Assembly: GCF_947488715.1 (NCBI RefSeq)
Contig: NZ_CANLAG010000007.1
Coordinates: 124,001-188,000, forward strand
Length of the DNA: 64,000 nt
Reading direction: 5' to 3'
Source of the DNA: an uncultured Tateyamaria sp.
GTDB taxonomy: Bacteria; Pseudomonadota; Alphaproteobacteria; Rhodobacterales; Rhodobacteraceae
The notes under the pieces were generated by a model. That model did not search any database. It was not told the DNA's origin and saw only the letters and a list, made by a program, of their open reading frames with translations. How positions within the stretch are numbered: the first letter of the stretch is position 1; each line of letters begins with the position of its first letter. Of the stretch, positions 10,463-18,221 are shown piece by piece. The translations under genes and the position numbers were made by a program.

Positions 10463-11236
10463 CTAGTGTTTTCCCATGATCTGCGCGGCAATCCGCGTGG
10501 TCAGACCACGTGGGGAAATGCGGGGCAGGGCGGCTAGAACCTTGTTCATGGCGCCGGGCACCACGATCCGTTTCCCGATCCGTGCACCAAGCCAGCCCAA
10601 CTCCGCCACGTCAAAGGCCTTCATCGGTTTGGCAAGTTTGAGCAGGCGCACGCCGTGCATGTCCGCATCCTCAAAGAAATTGGTGGCCGTTGCGCCGGGG
10701 CAAAGGGCCGTCACGGTTACGTTCGAGCCGCGCAATTCCTCGGCGACGGCTTCGGACAGCGACAGAACATAGGCTTTGGTTGCGTGGTAGACGGCCATGT
10801 TCGGGCCGGGGGTGAACCCGGCGACGGACGCGACATTGAGAATGCGGCCCTTGGGCTGTGCCTGCATGTGGGGGATGGCCAGTTTCATCAGGCGGGTCAG
10901 GGCGATCATGTTCACGTTGATCGAGCTGAGTTCGCGGCTCCAACCTTGCCCGTCGGCAAAGGGGCCGTTGTAGCCAAGGCCCGCATTGTTCACCAGAACA
11001 TCGACTTTGCGTCCATCGGTGGCGGTGGACCACAACTGGTCAACGGCGTCCGGGTCAGACAGATCTGTTGGCACAACCAGCACTTCGACGCCGTGTGTGC
11101 GGGCGGTTTCTGCGACCTTGTCCAGCTTGTCCTTGGACCGCGCGGCCAGGATCAGGTTGCGGCCTTCCTTGGCTGCGATATGCGCAAACTCAACGCCCAG
11201 TCCTTCGGATGCGCCGGTGATCAATGTCCAAGCCAT
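10463..11236 (-). CDS. SDR family NAD(P)-dependent oxidoreductase
   Basis: Short-chain dehydrogenase of 257 residues, substrate unknown. The classical Rossmann motif TGASEGLG (7-14), NNAG, the catalytic Ser137 and the Tyr150-x3-Lys154 pair are all present. C-terminal residues suggest a member of the DltE/YqjQ-like group acting on bulky or lipid-like substrates, but this is not decidable from sequence alone. It ends 88 bases before ftsB on the same strand. Confidence 0.88.
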   Translation of the reverse strand: MAWTLITGASEGLGVEFAHIAAKEGRNLILAARSKDKLDKVAETARTHGVEVLVVPTDLSDPDAVDQLWSTATDGRKVDVLVNNAGLGYNGPFADGQGWSRELSSINVNMIALTRLMKLAIPHMQAQPKGRILNVASVAGFTPGPNMAVYHATKAYVLSLSEAVAEELRGSNVTVTALCPGATATNFFEDADMHGVRLLKLAKPMKAFDVAELGWLGARIGKRIVVPGAMNKVLAALPRISPRGLTTRIAAQIMGKH

Positions 11237-11309
11237 GTCTGCCCCTGTGTTTTTCGGTACAGGGGCAATATGGGGACGCGTGGCCGGGCTGCCAAGCGCG
11301 GGAGAATGA

Positions 11310-12497
11310 CTATGTCATGAGGGCTGCAACGCCGGGCAGTTCCTTGCCCTCCATCCACTCCAGGAACGCGCCGCCTGCGGTCGAGATATAGGTAAAGTCG
11401 TCGGCCACGCCGGCCTGGTTGAGCGCCGCAACAGTGTCGCCGCCCCCGGCCACGGTGATCAGGTCACCAGAGGCGGTGCGCTGTGCAGCCGCTTTGGCGG
11501 CGCTGACGGTGGCCGTGTCGAAAGGTGCGATCTCGAAGGCGCCAAGCGGTCCGTTCCAGATCAGCGTTTTCAGCTCAGCAAAGGCCGCGGCGATGTCGGA
11601 TGCGGCGGCGTCACCGGCGTCCAGCACCATTTGATCATCCTCGAGCACGGTGTCCGCGTTCAGCGGAATGATGTCGTGCGGTGCACCTGCGGCGAAGGCG
11701 CGGGACACGCGGCCATCGCTGGGCAGAATGACACGGCATCCGGCCTCTTGGGCAGCGGCCAGAATGGCGCGGGCCGTGTCGTGCAGATCGGCCTCTTGCA
11801 GGGACGCGCCCATTTGCGCGCCTTGGGCGGCGATGAAGGTGTTGGCCATGCCGCCACCGATGATCAGCACGTCGATCTTTTTGACCAGGTTTTCCAGCAG
11901 GTCCAGTTTCGTCGATACTTTGGCACCACCGACAACCGCGCCGACGGGCCGTTTGGGGTTGGATAGGGCCGCTTCGAGGGCTTGCAGTTCGGCCTGCATC
12001 AAGCGCCCGGCACAGGAGGGCAGATGCGCGGCGACACCGGCGGTCGAGGCATGGGCGCGGTGAGCGGCGGAAAAGGCGTCGTTGCAGTAGACGTCACCCA
12101 GCGTGGCGAGAAACCCGGCCATTTCGGGGGCGTTTGCCTCTTCCATCGCGGAAAAGCGGGTGTTTTCGACCAGGATCACCGCGTCACTGGTCTGAGCGTC
12201 GATGAAATCGCGGCTGGGCCGTTCGACAAAGATGACAGGGCAGCCGAACGCGGCCTCAAGATCAGGGACCAGTTGGGCAAGGGACAATTCGGCACTGGGT
12301 TGCCCCTTGGGGCGCCCAAAATGCGCCAGCAGTACGGGGCTGCCGCCCTTGGCACGGATGTCAGTGATCGTGGGCACGATGCGGTCAATGCGCGTGGCGT
12401 CGGTGACGCGGCCATCTTCCATCGGAACGTTGATGTCGACGCGGGTAAGAACCCGTTTGCCCTGAAGGTCCATGTCGTCCAGCGTTTTCCAGCCCAT
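11310..12497 (-). CDS. pgk: Phosphoglycerate kinase
   Basis: Converts 1,3-bisphosphoglycerate plus ADP to 3-phosphoglycerate plus ATP. The 395-residue protein has the N-terminal signature [11 protein letters not shown], the HFGRPKG substrate loop, the hinge VGGAKVSTK and the nucleotide loop GGGDTVAAL. The start at 12497 ([10 protein letters not shown]) matches the family; an upstream in-frame ATG adds 18 unlikely residues. It is transcribed alone, and no operator of the pdh/gap type is visible upstream. Confidence 0.96.
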   Translation of the reverse strand: MGWKTLDDMDLQGKRVLTRVDINVPMEDGRVTDATRIDRIVPTITDIRAKGGSPVLLAHFGRPKGQPSAELSLAQLVPDLEAAFGCPVIFVERPSRDFIDAQTSDAVILVENTRFSAMEEANAPEMAGFLATLGDVYCNDAFSAAHRAHASTAGVAAHLPSCAGRLMQAELQALEAALSNPKRPVGAVVGGAKVSTKLDLLENLVKKIDVLIIGGGMANTFIAAQGAQMGASLQEADLHDTARAILAAAQEAGCRVILPSDGRVSRAFAAGAPHDIIPLNADTVLEDDQMVLDAGDAAASDIAAAFAELKTLIWNGPLGAFEIAPFDTATVSAAKAAAQRTASGDLITVAGGGDTVAALNQAGVADDFTYISTAGGAFLEWMEGKELPGVAALMT

Positions 12498-12635
12498 ATC
12501 GTGCGCTCCTTGGTCATAGCTTCCGTTAGGTCGCGCATTGCATCGCGGCAATCGGCCAGAACGTCAACGCGTTACTTGTCCCGGACGCCGCATCGGCATA
12601 TGTCCAACCAAAGCTTGAGACAGAAAGAGGCAGAC

Positions 12636-13145
12636 ATGGCCGATATCAAAGACCCCGAAAACACAATCCTGATGGAGCTGAAAGGTGGCACCGTCACCAT
12701 CCAGTTGTTGCCTGACGTTGCGCCACAGCACGTGGAGCGGATGAAGGAACTGGCCCGCGCGGGCGAGTACGACAACGTCGCGTTTCACCGCGTCATCGAC
12801 GGCTTCATGGCCCAGACCGGTGATGTGCAACACGGCGACATGGAAGACGGGTTCAACATCCGCATGGCGGGCACCGGTGGGTCGGACAAGCCCGACGTTC
12901 CGGCCGAATTCTCCAAGATCCCGCATGCACGTGGTAGCCTTGGTGCCGCACGGTCGGCCAACCCCAACAGCGCCAACAGCCAGTTTTTTATCAACTTCAA
13001 GGACAACGACTTTCTGAACGGTCAGTACACCGTCTACGGCCAGGTCGTGGCGGGCATGGAACACGTGGATGCCATCACGCGCGGCGAGCCGCCTGCGGAG
13101 CCTGACCGCATGATCAGCGTCAAGGTGGCTGCAGATGTTGCGTAA
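12636..13145 (+). CDS. Cytoplasmic cyclophilin-type peptidyl-prolyl isomerase
   Basis: PpiB-like proline isomerase, 169 residues, no signal peptide. Family motifs FHRVIDGFMAQTGD, GTGGSDKP, NSANSQFFI and FLNGQYTVYG are intact. The start at 12636 follows AAAGAGG. The long frame open further upstream is a shadow over pgk and is excluded. It overlaps the start of the next cyclophilin by 11 bases, so the two are co-translated. Confidence 0.94.
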   Translation: MADIKDPENTILMELKGGTVTIQLLPDVAPQHVERMKELARAGEYDNVAFHRVIDGFMAQTGDVQHGDMEDGFNIRMAGTGGSDKPDVPAEFSKIPHARGSLGAARSANPNSANSQFFINFKDNDFLNGQYTVYGQVVAGMEHVDAITRGEPPAEPDRMISVKVAADVA

Positions 13146-13695
13146 CCTGATCGCTGCTTTGGCCGTTGCTGGCGCGACACCTGCGCTGGCCACGGGCCTT
13201 GAGGTCACTGTGGCGGGGGAGGCAAACGGCACGATCACTATCGATCTGCTCGAAGACGTTGCGCCCAAACACGTGGCCCAGATCACCGCATTGGCCGAAG
13301 CAGGTCAGTATGACGGTGTTGTATTTCACCGGGTGATTGATGGCTTTATGGCACAGACCGGTGACGTGCAGTTTGGCGACGCAACGGACGGCTACAACTA
13401 TCGCCGTGCCGGGACGGGTGGGTCTGACCTGCCTGATCTGCCAGCGGAATTTTCGGACGTTCCGTTTGACACGGGCGTCGTGGGCATGGCCCGGTCGCAG
13501 TCGCCCAACAGCGCCAACTCGCAGTTCTTTATCATGTTCCAGCCGGGCCCGTTTCTGAACGGTCAGTACACGGTCGTGGGGCGTGTGACGGATGGTCAGG
13601 ATGTGGTTCAGGCGATCAAACGCGGACACCCCCGCAGTGGCGCCATTTCCGAAGGCGAGCCGGACCGTATGACCAAAGTTGTCGTAACCGACTGA
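13135..13695 (+). CDS. Exported cyclophilin-type peptidyl-prolyl isomerase
   Basis: Second cyclophilin, 186 residues, with a Sec signal peptide (about 1-20, MLRNLIAALAVAGATPALA), so it should act in the periplasm. It carries the same active-site motifs as its upstream neighbour (FHRVIDGFMAQTGDVQ, NSANSQFFI). The ATG lies inside the end of the upstream gene. A terminator hairpin follows at 13722. Confidence 0.93.
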   Translation: MLRNLIAALAVAGATPALATGLEVTVAGEANGTITIDLLEDVAPKHVAQITALAEAGQYDGVVFHRVIDGFMAQTGDVQFGDATDGYNYRRAGTGGSDLPDLPAEFSDVPFDTGVVGMARSQSPNSANSQFFIMFQPGPFLNGQYTVVGRVTDGQDVVQAIKRGHPRSGAISEGEPDRMTKVVVTD

Positions 13696-13721
13696 GAAAA
13701 ATCAGTTTTTGAGATGTGAAA

Positions 13722-13747
13722 GGGCGTATCTGGCGATGCGCCCTTTT
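13722..13747 (+). terminator. Terminator after cyclophilin pair
   Basis: GGGCGTAT pairs with ATGCGCCC (one G-T wobble) around a 6-base loop, followed by TTTTT. Confidence 0.8.
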
Positions 13748-13824
13748 TCACGTCTGCGTGGGGTTGGTTGTGCGCTGGCAAGGGCCTGAGCCACACTGCA
13801 TCAGCATGTGCAGAGGAGGTGGGC

Positions 13825-14793
13825 GTGCGGATCTTGATCACCAGTATTTTGACCGGCCTGTGGATGAGCGTGGTTGCATCTGCCGATCCCAGTTTCTGGA
13901 AACACGAGTGGCCGGATACGGATTTTGGCAAAACATCCATTGGCAACTGGGTTGAGATACTGTCGGGCGGCCCACCCAAGGACGGCATACCAGCGCTGGA
14001 CGCGCCGCAATTTGTCGAGGCGGCGAAGAAACGAGGCTTGGGTGCGCGCGAACCGGTGATCACCATGGCGATGGAGGGTGCGCGGGCGCGCGCCTATCCA
14101 ATCCGCTATTTGATTTGGCACGAGATCGTCAATGACAGCATTGGCGGCGTGCCCGTGGCGGTGACGTTCTGCCCGCTGTGCAATTCCGGCATGACGTTTG
14201 ATCGGCGGGTGCAGGGACGCACGTTGAGCTTTGGGGTGTCTGGCAAGCTGCGCAATTCGGATATGATCATGTATGACCGCGAAACCCAGAGCTGGTGGCA
14301 GCAGGCGGTTGGTCGCGGCATTGTTGGTGAGATGACCGGCGTTGCGTTGACCCACATGCCCACGTGGATGGAAAGCTGGGCAGAGTTCAAGGCGGCGCAC
14401 CCGGACGGTCTGGTGATGGCGGAGCCGCCCCACAATCGGGACTACAGGCGCAATCCCTATTCCCGCTATGACAGCAGCCACCGACCGTTCTTGTACTCCG
14501 GCGACCCGCCGCCCCATGGCATCGCGCCGCTTGCGCGCGTGGTCCGTGTGGGGGATCGGGCATGGCCGTTGTCACGACTGGCCGCGTTGGGCGACCTGTC
14601 AGAGGCAGGGATCACGTTGAGTTGGCACGCGGGCCAGGCGTCGGCCCTCGACACACCGCGCATCGACAAGGGCCGTGATGTCGGCAGCATCCGTGTGCGC
14701 GATACATCAGGGCAGGATGTGCCGCATGATGTCATGTTCGCCTTTGCCTTTCACGCATTCTGGCCCGAAGGGGCGTGGATGCTGGGCCAGTAG
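13825..14793 (+). CDS. DUF3179 domain-containing exported protein
   Basis: Protein of unknown function, 322 residues. I start it at GTG 13825 because an AGGAGG site lies 5 bases upstream and translation then begins with a clean Sec signal peptide (MRILITSILTGLWMSVVASA, cut before DPSF). The frame is open 19 codons further upstream, but that adds an unlikely extension. The DUF3179 core includes the Cys pair in VTFCPLCNSGMTFDR and the LSFGVSGKLRNSDMIMYDRET block. It stands alone between a terminator and a convergent terminator. Confidence 0.88.
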   Translation: MRILITSILTGLWMSVVASADPSFWKHEWPDTDFGKTSIGNWVEILSGGPPKDGIPALDAPQFVEAAKKRGLGAREPVITMAMEGARARAYPIRYLIWHEIVNDSIGGVPVAVTFCPLCNSGMTFDRRVQGRTLSFGVSGKLRNSDMIMYDRETQSWWQQAVGRGIVGEMTGVALTHMPTWMESWAEFKAAHPDGLVMAEPPHNRDYRRNPYSRYDSSHRPFLYSGDPPPHGIAPLARVVRVGDRAWPLSRLAALGDLSEAGITLSWHAGQASALDTPRIDKGRDVGSIRVRDTSGQDVPHDVMFAFAFHAFWPEGAWMLGQ

Positions 14794-14811
14794 CGCCCAA
14801 AGGCAGGCATG

Positions 14812-14846
14812 AAAAAAAGGGCGTCGCAGATGTCACTGCAACGCCC
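14812..14846 (-). terminator. Terminator of bactofilin operon
   Basis: On the minus strand GGGCGTTGCAG pairs with CTGCGACGCCC (one wobble) around a 6-base loop, followed by seven T. Confidence 0.9.
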
Positions 14847-14870
14847 CGTATTGGGTGTGATCCGGGTGGC

Positions 14871-15380
14871 TTATTCGCCAGCAGGCGGCGCGGCGGGTGC
14901 TGCGGCGTGCTTGGGTTTGGCCGAACCGGAGTTCAGAGGATCGTCCTGACGTTGCACGGAACCCTCGAAGTGAGCGCCGGATTCGATGGCGATTGTCTTG
15001 TGAATGATGTCGCCCTCGACACGTGCGGTCGATGTCAGGCGCACCTTGAGGCCACGCACACGACCGACGATGCGGCCGTTGATGACCACGTCATCGGCGA
15101 TGACTTCGCCTTTGATTGTGGCGCTTTCACCGATGGTCAGCAGGTGGGCACGAATGTCGCCTTCGACGGTGCCTTCGACCTGGATGTCGCCGGTGGTTTT
15201 CATGTTGCCCGTTATGTGCAGGTCCGCCGACAGGATCGAGGCGGGGGGCTTGGCCTTGGGGGCGCTTGCCTTGAACTCGCTCTGTTTCGGGGCCGCGGCG
15301 GGTGCGGGTGCGGGCGGAGCAGCCGGTTTTGCTGCGTCAGTGCTGGGGCCGGGTTCGTTGATTTTGCTCTTAGAAAACAT
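14871..15380 (-). CDS. Bactofilin (polymer-forming cytoskeletal protein)
   Basis: Bactofilins self-assemble without nucleotide into filaments that position envelope enzymes. The 169-residue protein has a Pro/Ala-rich N-terminal tail (1-45), a right-handed beta-helix core of short repeats (about 48-150, ADLHITGNMKTTGDIQVEGTVEGD and similar), and an Ala/Pro tail. Its start overlaps the end of the M23 peptidase gene by 11 bases, so both are made together; bactofilin-M23 pairs are known to set cell shape in other bacteria. Confidence 0.93.
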   Translation of the reverse strand: MFSKSKINEPGPSTDAAKPAAPPAPAPAAAPKQSEFKASAPKAKPPASILSADLHITGNMKTTGDIQVEGTVEGDIRAHLLTIGESATIKGEVIADDVVINGRIVGRVRGLKVRLTSTARVEGDIIHKTIAIESGAHFEGSVQRQDDPLNSGSAKPKHAAAPAAPPAGE

Positions 15381-16701
15381 CGTTCGCTGCCTTGATATAG
15401 ATCATCGGGTTGACGGCCTTGCCGCCGACACGGACTTCGTAGTGCAAATGCACGCCGGTCACCCGTCCAGAGGCTCCCATATCACCAATCCGATCCCCGC
15501 GCGAGACCCTTTGGCCAACTTTCACGCGAAGTTTCGACAGATGTGCATAACGGGTTTCAATGCCAAATTCGTGTTGGATTTTAACCAACCGGCCATAGCC
15601 GGACTGCCAGCCCGAGTACGTGACAACGCCGTCCGCTGTTGCATAGAGCGGCGTGCCGTTGCTGGCGGCAAAATCGACCCCGTTATGCATCCGGCGGCCA
15701 CCAGTTTTGGGATCGCGGCGGAACCCGAATGATGACGTGAACCGGAAGGCGGATTTGACGGGGGACGCAAAGGGCGCCTTTTGCGCGGCGATGCGGTAGA
15801 GGTTCAGCTGATCCATCTGGTTGATCAGACGGTTGGCGCGCAGGGCGTCGGGGCTGGGTTCTTCGCCGCGGGTAGAGAAGGACAGGGGCGTCAGTGGGCC
15901 ACCCTGGCCGGAATAACCGCGGCGTACCTGTTCGATGATGCGGTCGGTGGGCATCCCGGCGGCGCGGAACATTTTGTCCAGTGGCGCGACCGAAACCGTC
16001 ATCGCCTCTTCGAGTTGGCGGAAAATCTGGTCGTTTTGCTCTTTCATCACCGCGATTTCAGCGGCCATCGCGTCGGCGGCCAGCAGTGCGTCTTGTGCGT
16101 CCAGCACCACCTTGTCACGTTCTGCCGCGGTCCGTGCCAGCGCCTCGGCGACGAAATCCATGGGCGCGCCACCTCCGGCAGAGGCCAGTGCGGTGCCGCC
16201 CGTGCCGGTTTCGAGTTGTTCTTGCAATGTCGCCAGCTCAGACCGTGCATCCTCGCGGGCTTGCATGGTGCCGCGCAGCGTGGATTGGATCACGTCGATG
16301 CCCGTCTCAAGTTCGCGTCGACGTGTTTCAGAGCTGAGCAATTCGGACTGCATGACAGAGATTTGCGCCAGTGCCGCGTTGAACCGCTCTTGTGCGGCCA
16401 GGGCTTCTTCGGCGCGGGCATCACGTTGGGCGGACAGATCGTTCAGTCGCGCCTGATAGGTGCGCTGGTCCCGTTTGGCCTGTTCGCGGAAGTTCCCGGC
16501 ACCGATGCTGTCCATCAGCAGAATGGCGGTGGCAACAATCGCCCAGGCGACCACGAAAGAACTGCCGGCGAATGCCACCAGTTGCGTTCCAGACCGCAGC
16601 CGAATGAAACGCGTGTCATTGTCCGATTTGAGAAAGACCCGACGCTCTGGAAAATAGTGTTCCAGCAGACCGTGCCATTTGATGCCGAGGCGTGTTCGCA
16701 C
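15370..16701 (-). CDS. M23 family metallopeptidase with transmembrane and coiled-coil region
   Basis: Membrane-anchored peptidoglycan endopeptidase. One membrane helix near residues 40-62 (VAFAGSSFVVAWAIVATAILL) is followed by a long periplasmic coiled coil (about 70-230) and a C-terminal LytM domain with the zinc motifs HNGVDFAA and HLHYEVRV. I prefer GTG 16701 (VRTRLGIKWH) with AAAGGA 8 bases upstream, where homologous N-termini begin; ATGs at 16722 and 16773 are alternatives. It is coupled to bactofilin, which probably localises it. Confidence 0.88.
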   Translation of the reverse strand: MRTRLGIKWHGLLEHYFPERRVFLKSDNDTRFIRLRSGTQLVAFAGSSFVVAWAIVATAILLMDSIGAGNFREQAKRDQRTYQARLNDLSAQRDARAEEALAAQERFNAALAQISVMQSELLSSETRRRELETGIDVIQSTLRGTMQAREDARSELATLQEQLETGTGGTALASAGGGAPMDFVAEALARTAAERDKVVLDAQDALLAADAMAAEIAVMKEQNDQIFRQLEEAMTVSVAPLDKMFRAAGMPTDRIIEQVRRGYSGQGGPLTPLSFSTRGEEPSPDALRANRLINQMDQLNLYRIAAQKAPFASPVKSAFRFTSSFGFRRDPKTGGRRMHNGVDFAASNGTPLYATADGVVTYSGWQSGYGRLVKIQHEFGIETRYAHLSKLRVKVGQRVSRGDRIGDMGASGRVTGVHLHYEVRVGGKAVNPMIYIKAANDVF

Positions 16702-16842
16702 TGCGCTCGTCCTTTGTCCCATCCCAATTGCGGCACTCACATCCCCCAACACGGTGCCTTGACGCCTGTGCATAAGGATGTCGCCCTTTGGCGGCAAGTC
16801 TCATCACAGCTTGGGGCGGTAAGTGGTGCGGAATTGTGTCAA

Positions 16843-16862
16843 ATTGGCGGAAAACCGCCAAT
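16843..16862. terminator. Hairpin downstream of DUF455 gene
   Basis: ATTGGCGG-AAAA-CCGCCAAT, a perfect 8-bp stem just after the minus-strand DUF455 gene. No good T-run follows on either strand, so termination is only likely, not certain. Confidence 0.55.
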
Positions 16863-16876
16863 GCGCGCCATACGGA

Positions 16877-17686
16877 TCAGTCCGCGACTGCAAGTGGCCA
16901 GTAGAAATCCGGGGGCAGTCCGGCCTCTGCGCGCTTTTCTTCGTTGAAGGGCGGTTTGAGTGGGCTGTGAAAGTAACGTTGTACCAGTTCGTGAAAGGCG
17001 TCCTTTGGGTCAAGGTTGTGTCGCCCGCACAGAAAGTGGAACCACTTGGACCCGTAGGCCACATGCGCGACCTCTTCGGCATAGATGTTTTCGAGGGCTG
17101 CGACCGCGCTGTCGGCCTTGGCCTTGCGAAACACCTCGATCATGCCGGGCGTCACATCGAGCCCGCGCGCCTCGAGCACCATGGGCACAACAGCGAGGCG
17201 GCCCATGAAATCGGTGGCGGTGTCTTCGGCGGCGCGCCACATGCCAGCGTGGGCTGGCAAAGCGCCATAGTGGCTGCCCATTTCCTCAAGACAATCGCAC
17301 ATCAGGTTGAAATGTTTGGATTCTTCGTCTGCGGCTTTGACCCAGTCATCGTAGAAGCCAATGGGCATTTCTACGTCGGTAAAGCGCGCGATGATGTCCC
17401 AGTGCAGGTCCACCGCGTTCAATTCGATGTGTGCCACCGCGTGCAACAAGGCGATGCGGCCCTCGGGACTGCCGGGGCGTCGGCGCGGTACATCGCGTGG
17501 GCTGAGCAGTTCGGGCGCAGCCGGTCGGGCCGGGTGCATGGGCGGCGCGGCGGTGCCAATCTCTGGCCTGTCACCAGCCGCGCGTGCCGCCCGCCACTCG
17601 GCGGCATAGCGCCGGGACAGGGCGGTTTTTTCCCGTCCGTTTGCCGTGCGCAGAACCGCCTCGGCCATCTGCGCCAGCGGCATCAT
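16877..17686 (-). CDS. DUF455 ferritin-like domain protein
   Basis: Function unknown; 269 residues of the DUF455 family, whose fold is a ferritin-like four-helix bundle. Metal-ligand-like pieces are visible: HAVAHIELNAVDLHWD, DEESKHFNLM, and EEVAHVAYGSKWF. The start is the ATG at 17686, overlapping the peroxiredoxin stop by one base (TGATG). The coupling to a peroxide-reducing enzyme suggests a role in peroxide or metal handling, but this is inference. Confidence 0.85.
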   Translation of the reverse strand: MMPLAQMAEAVLRTANGREKTALSRRYAAEWRAARAAGDRPEIGTAAPPMHPARPAAPELLSPRDVPRRRPGSPEGRIALLHAVAHIELNAVDLHWDIIARFTDVEMPIGFYDDWVKAADEESKHFNLMCDCLEEMGSHYGALPAHAGMWRAAEDTATDFMGRLAVVPMVLEARGLDVTPGMIEVFRKAKADSAVAALENIYAEEVAHVAYGSKWFHFLCGRHNLDPKDAFHELVQRYFHSPLKPPFNEEKRAEAGLPPDFYWPLAVAD

Positions 17687-18147
17687 CACAGGGCTTGCAC
17701 CGCAGCAAGAACAGCCTCGGCGTGACCCGGTACCTTGACCTTGGGCCAGACCATAGCCACGTCGCCGTTGGCATCGATCAGGTAGGTTGTGCGTTCGATG
17801 CCCATGTATTTCTTGCCGTACATGTTCTTTTCCTTCCAAACGCCATAGTCCTCGCAGACCGTGCCGTTTTCGTCCGACAAGAGCGGGACAGAAAGGTCGC
17901 GTTTGGCGGCGAATTTGGCATGGCTGGCAACGCCGTCCTTGGACAGGCCGAACACCTTGGCGCCTGCGGCCTCGAAATCTGACAGCAGTTCGGAAAAGGC
18001 GATGGATTCCTTGGTGCAGCCGGGTGTGTCGTCGCGCGGATAAAAGTATAGAACCACCGGACCGCCCTTGAGGTCGGACAGTGTCACGTCGGTGCCGTCG
18101 CTTTGCGGCAGGGTGAAATCAGGGGCAGGGGTCGCAATGTCGAGCAC
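17686..18147 (-). CDS. bcp: Thiol peroxidase of the BCP/PrxQ family
   Basis: Reduces hydroperoxides using thioredoxin. The 153-residue protein has the peroxiredoxin core with the peroxidatic Cys in YPRDDTPGCTKES; the resolving Cys expected five residues later is Ser/Ala here (GCTKESIAF), so it looks like the 1-Cys or distant-Cys subtype, with another Cys in GTVCEDYG. It begins at a GTG at 18147. It is coupled to the DUF455 gene and divergent from the AsmA-like gene. Confidence 0.92.
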   Translation of the reverse strand: MLDIATPAPDFTLPQSDGTDVTLSDLKGGPVVLYFYPRDDTPGCTKESIAFSELLSDFEAAGAKVFGLSKDGVASHAKFAAKRDLSVPLLSDENGTVCEDYGVWKEKNMYGKKYMGIERTTYLIDANGDVAMVWPKVKVPGHAEAVLAAVQAL

Positions 18148-18221
18148 GGATCAGAACCTTTTCGTGACAATTGGGAAAGTTGTGACTGGCATGATAGGGC
18201 TGTGCGGACAAGAATAAAGAC

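Noticed and set aside
11982-12635. Upstream extension of the first cyclophilin
   Set aside because: This part runs antisense to pgk; the cyclophilin family begins at 12636 with its own ribosome site.
12498-12635. An operator of the gap/pdh type before pgk
   Set aside because: GTTAGG and AACGCGTT occur but do not form the CG-centred arm pair.
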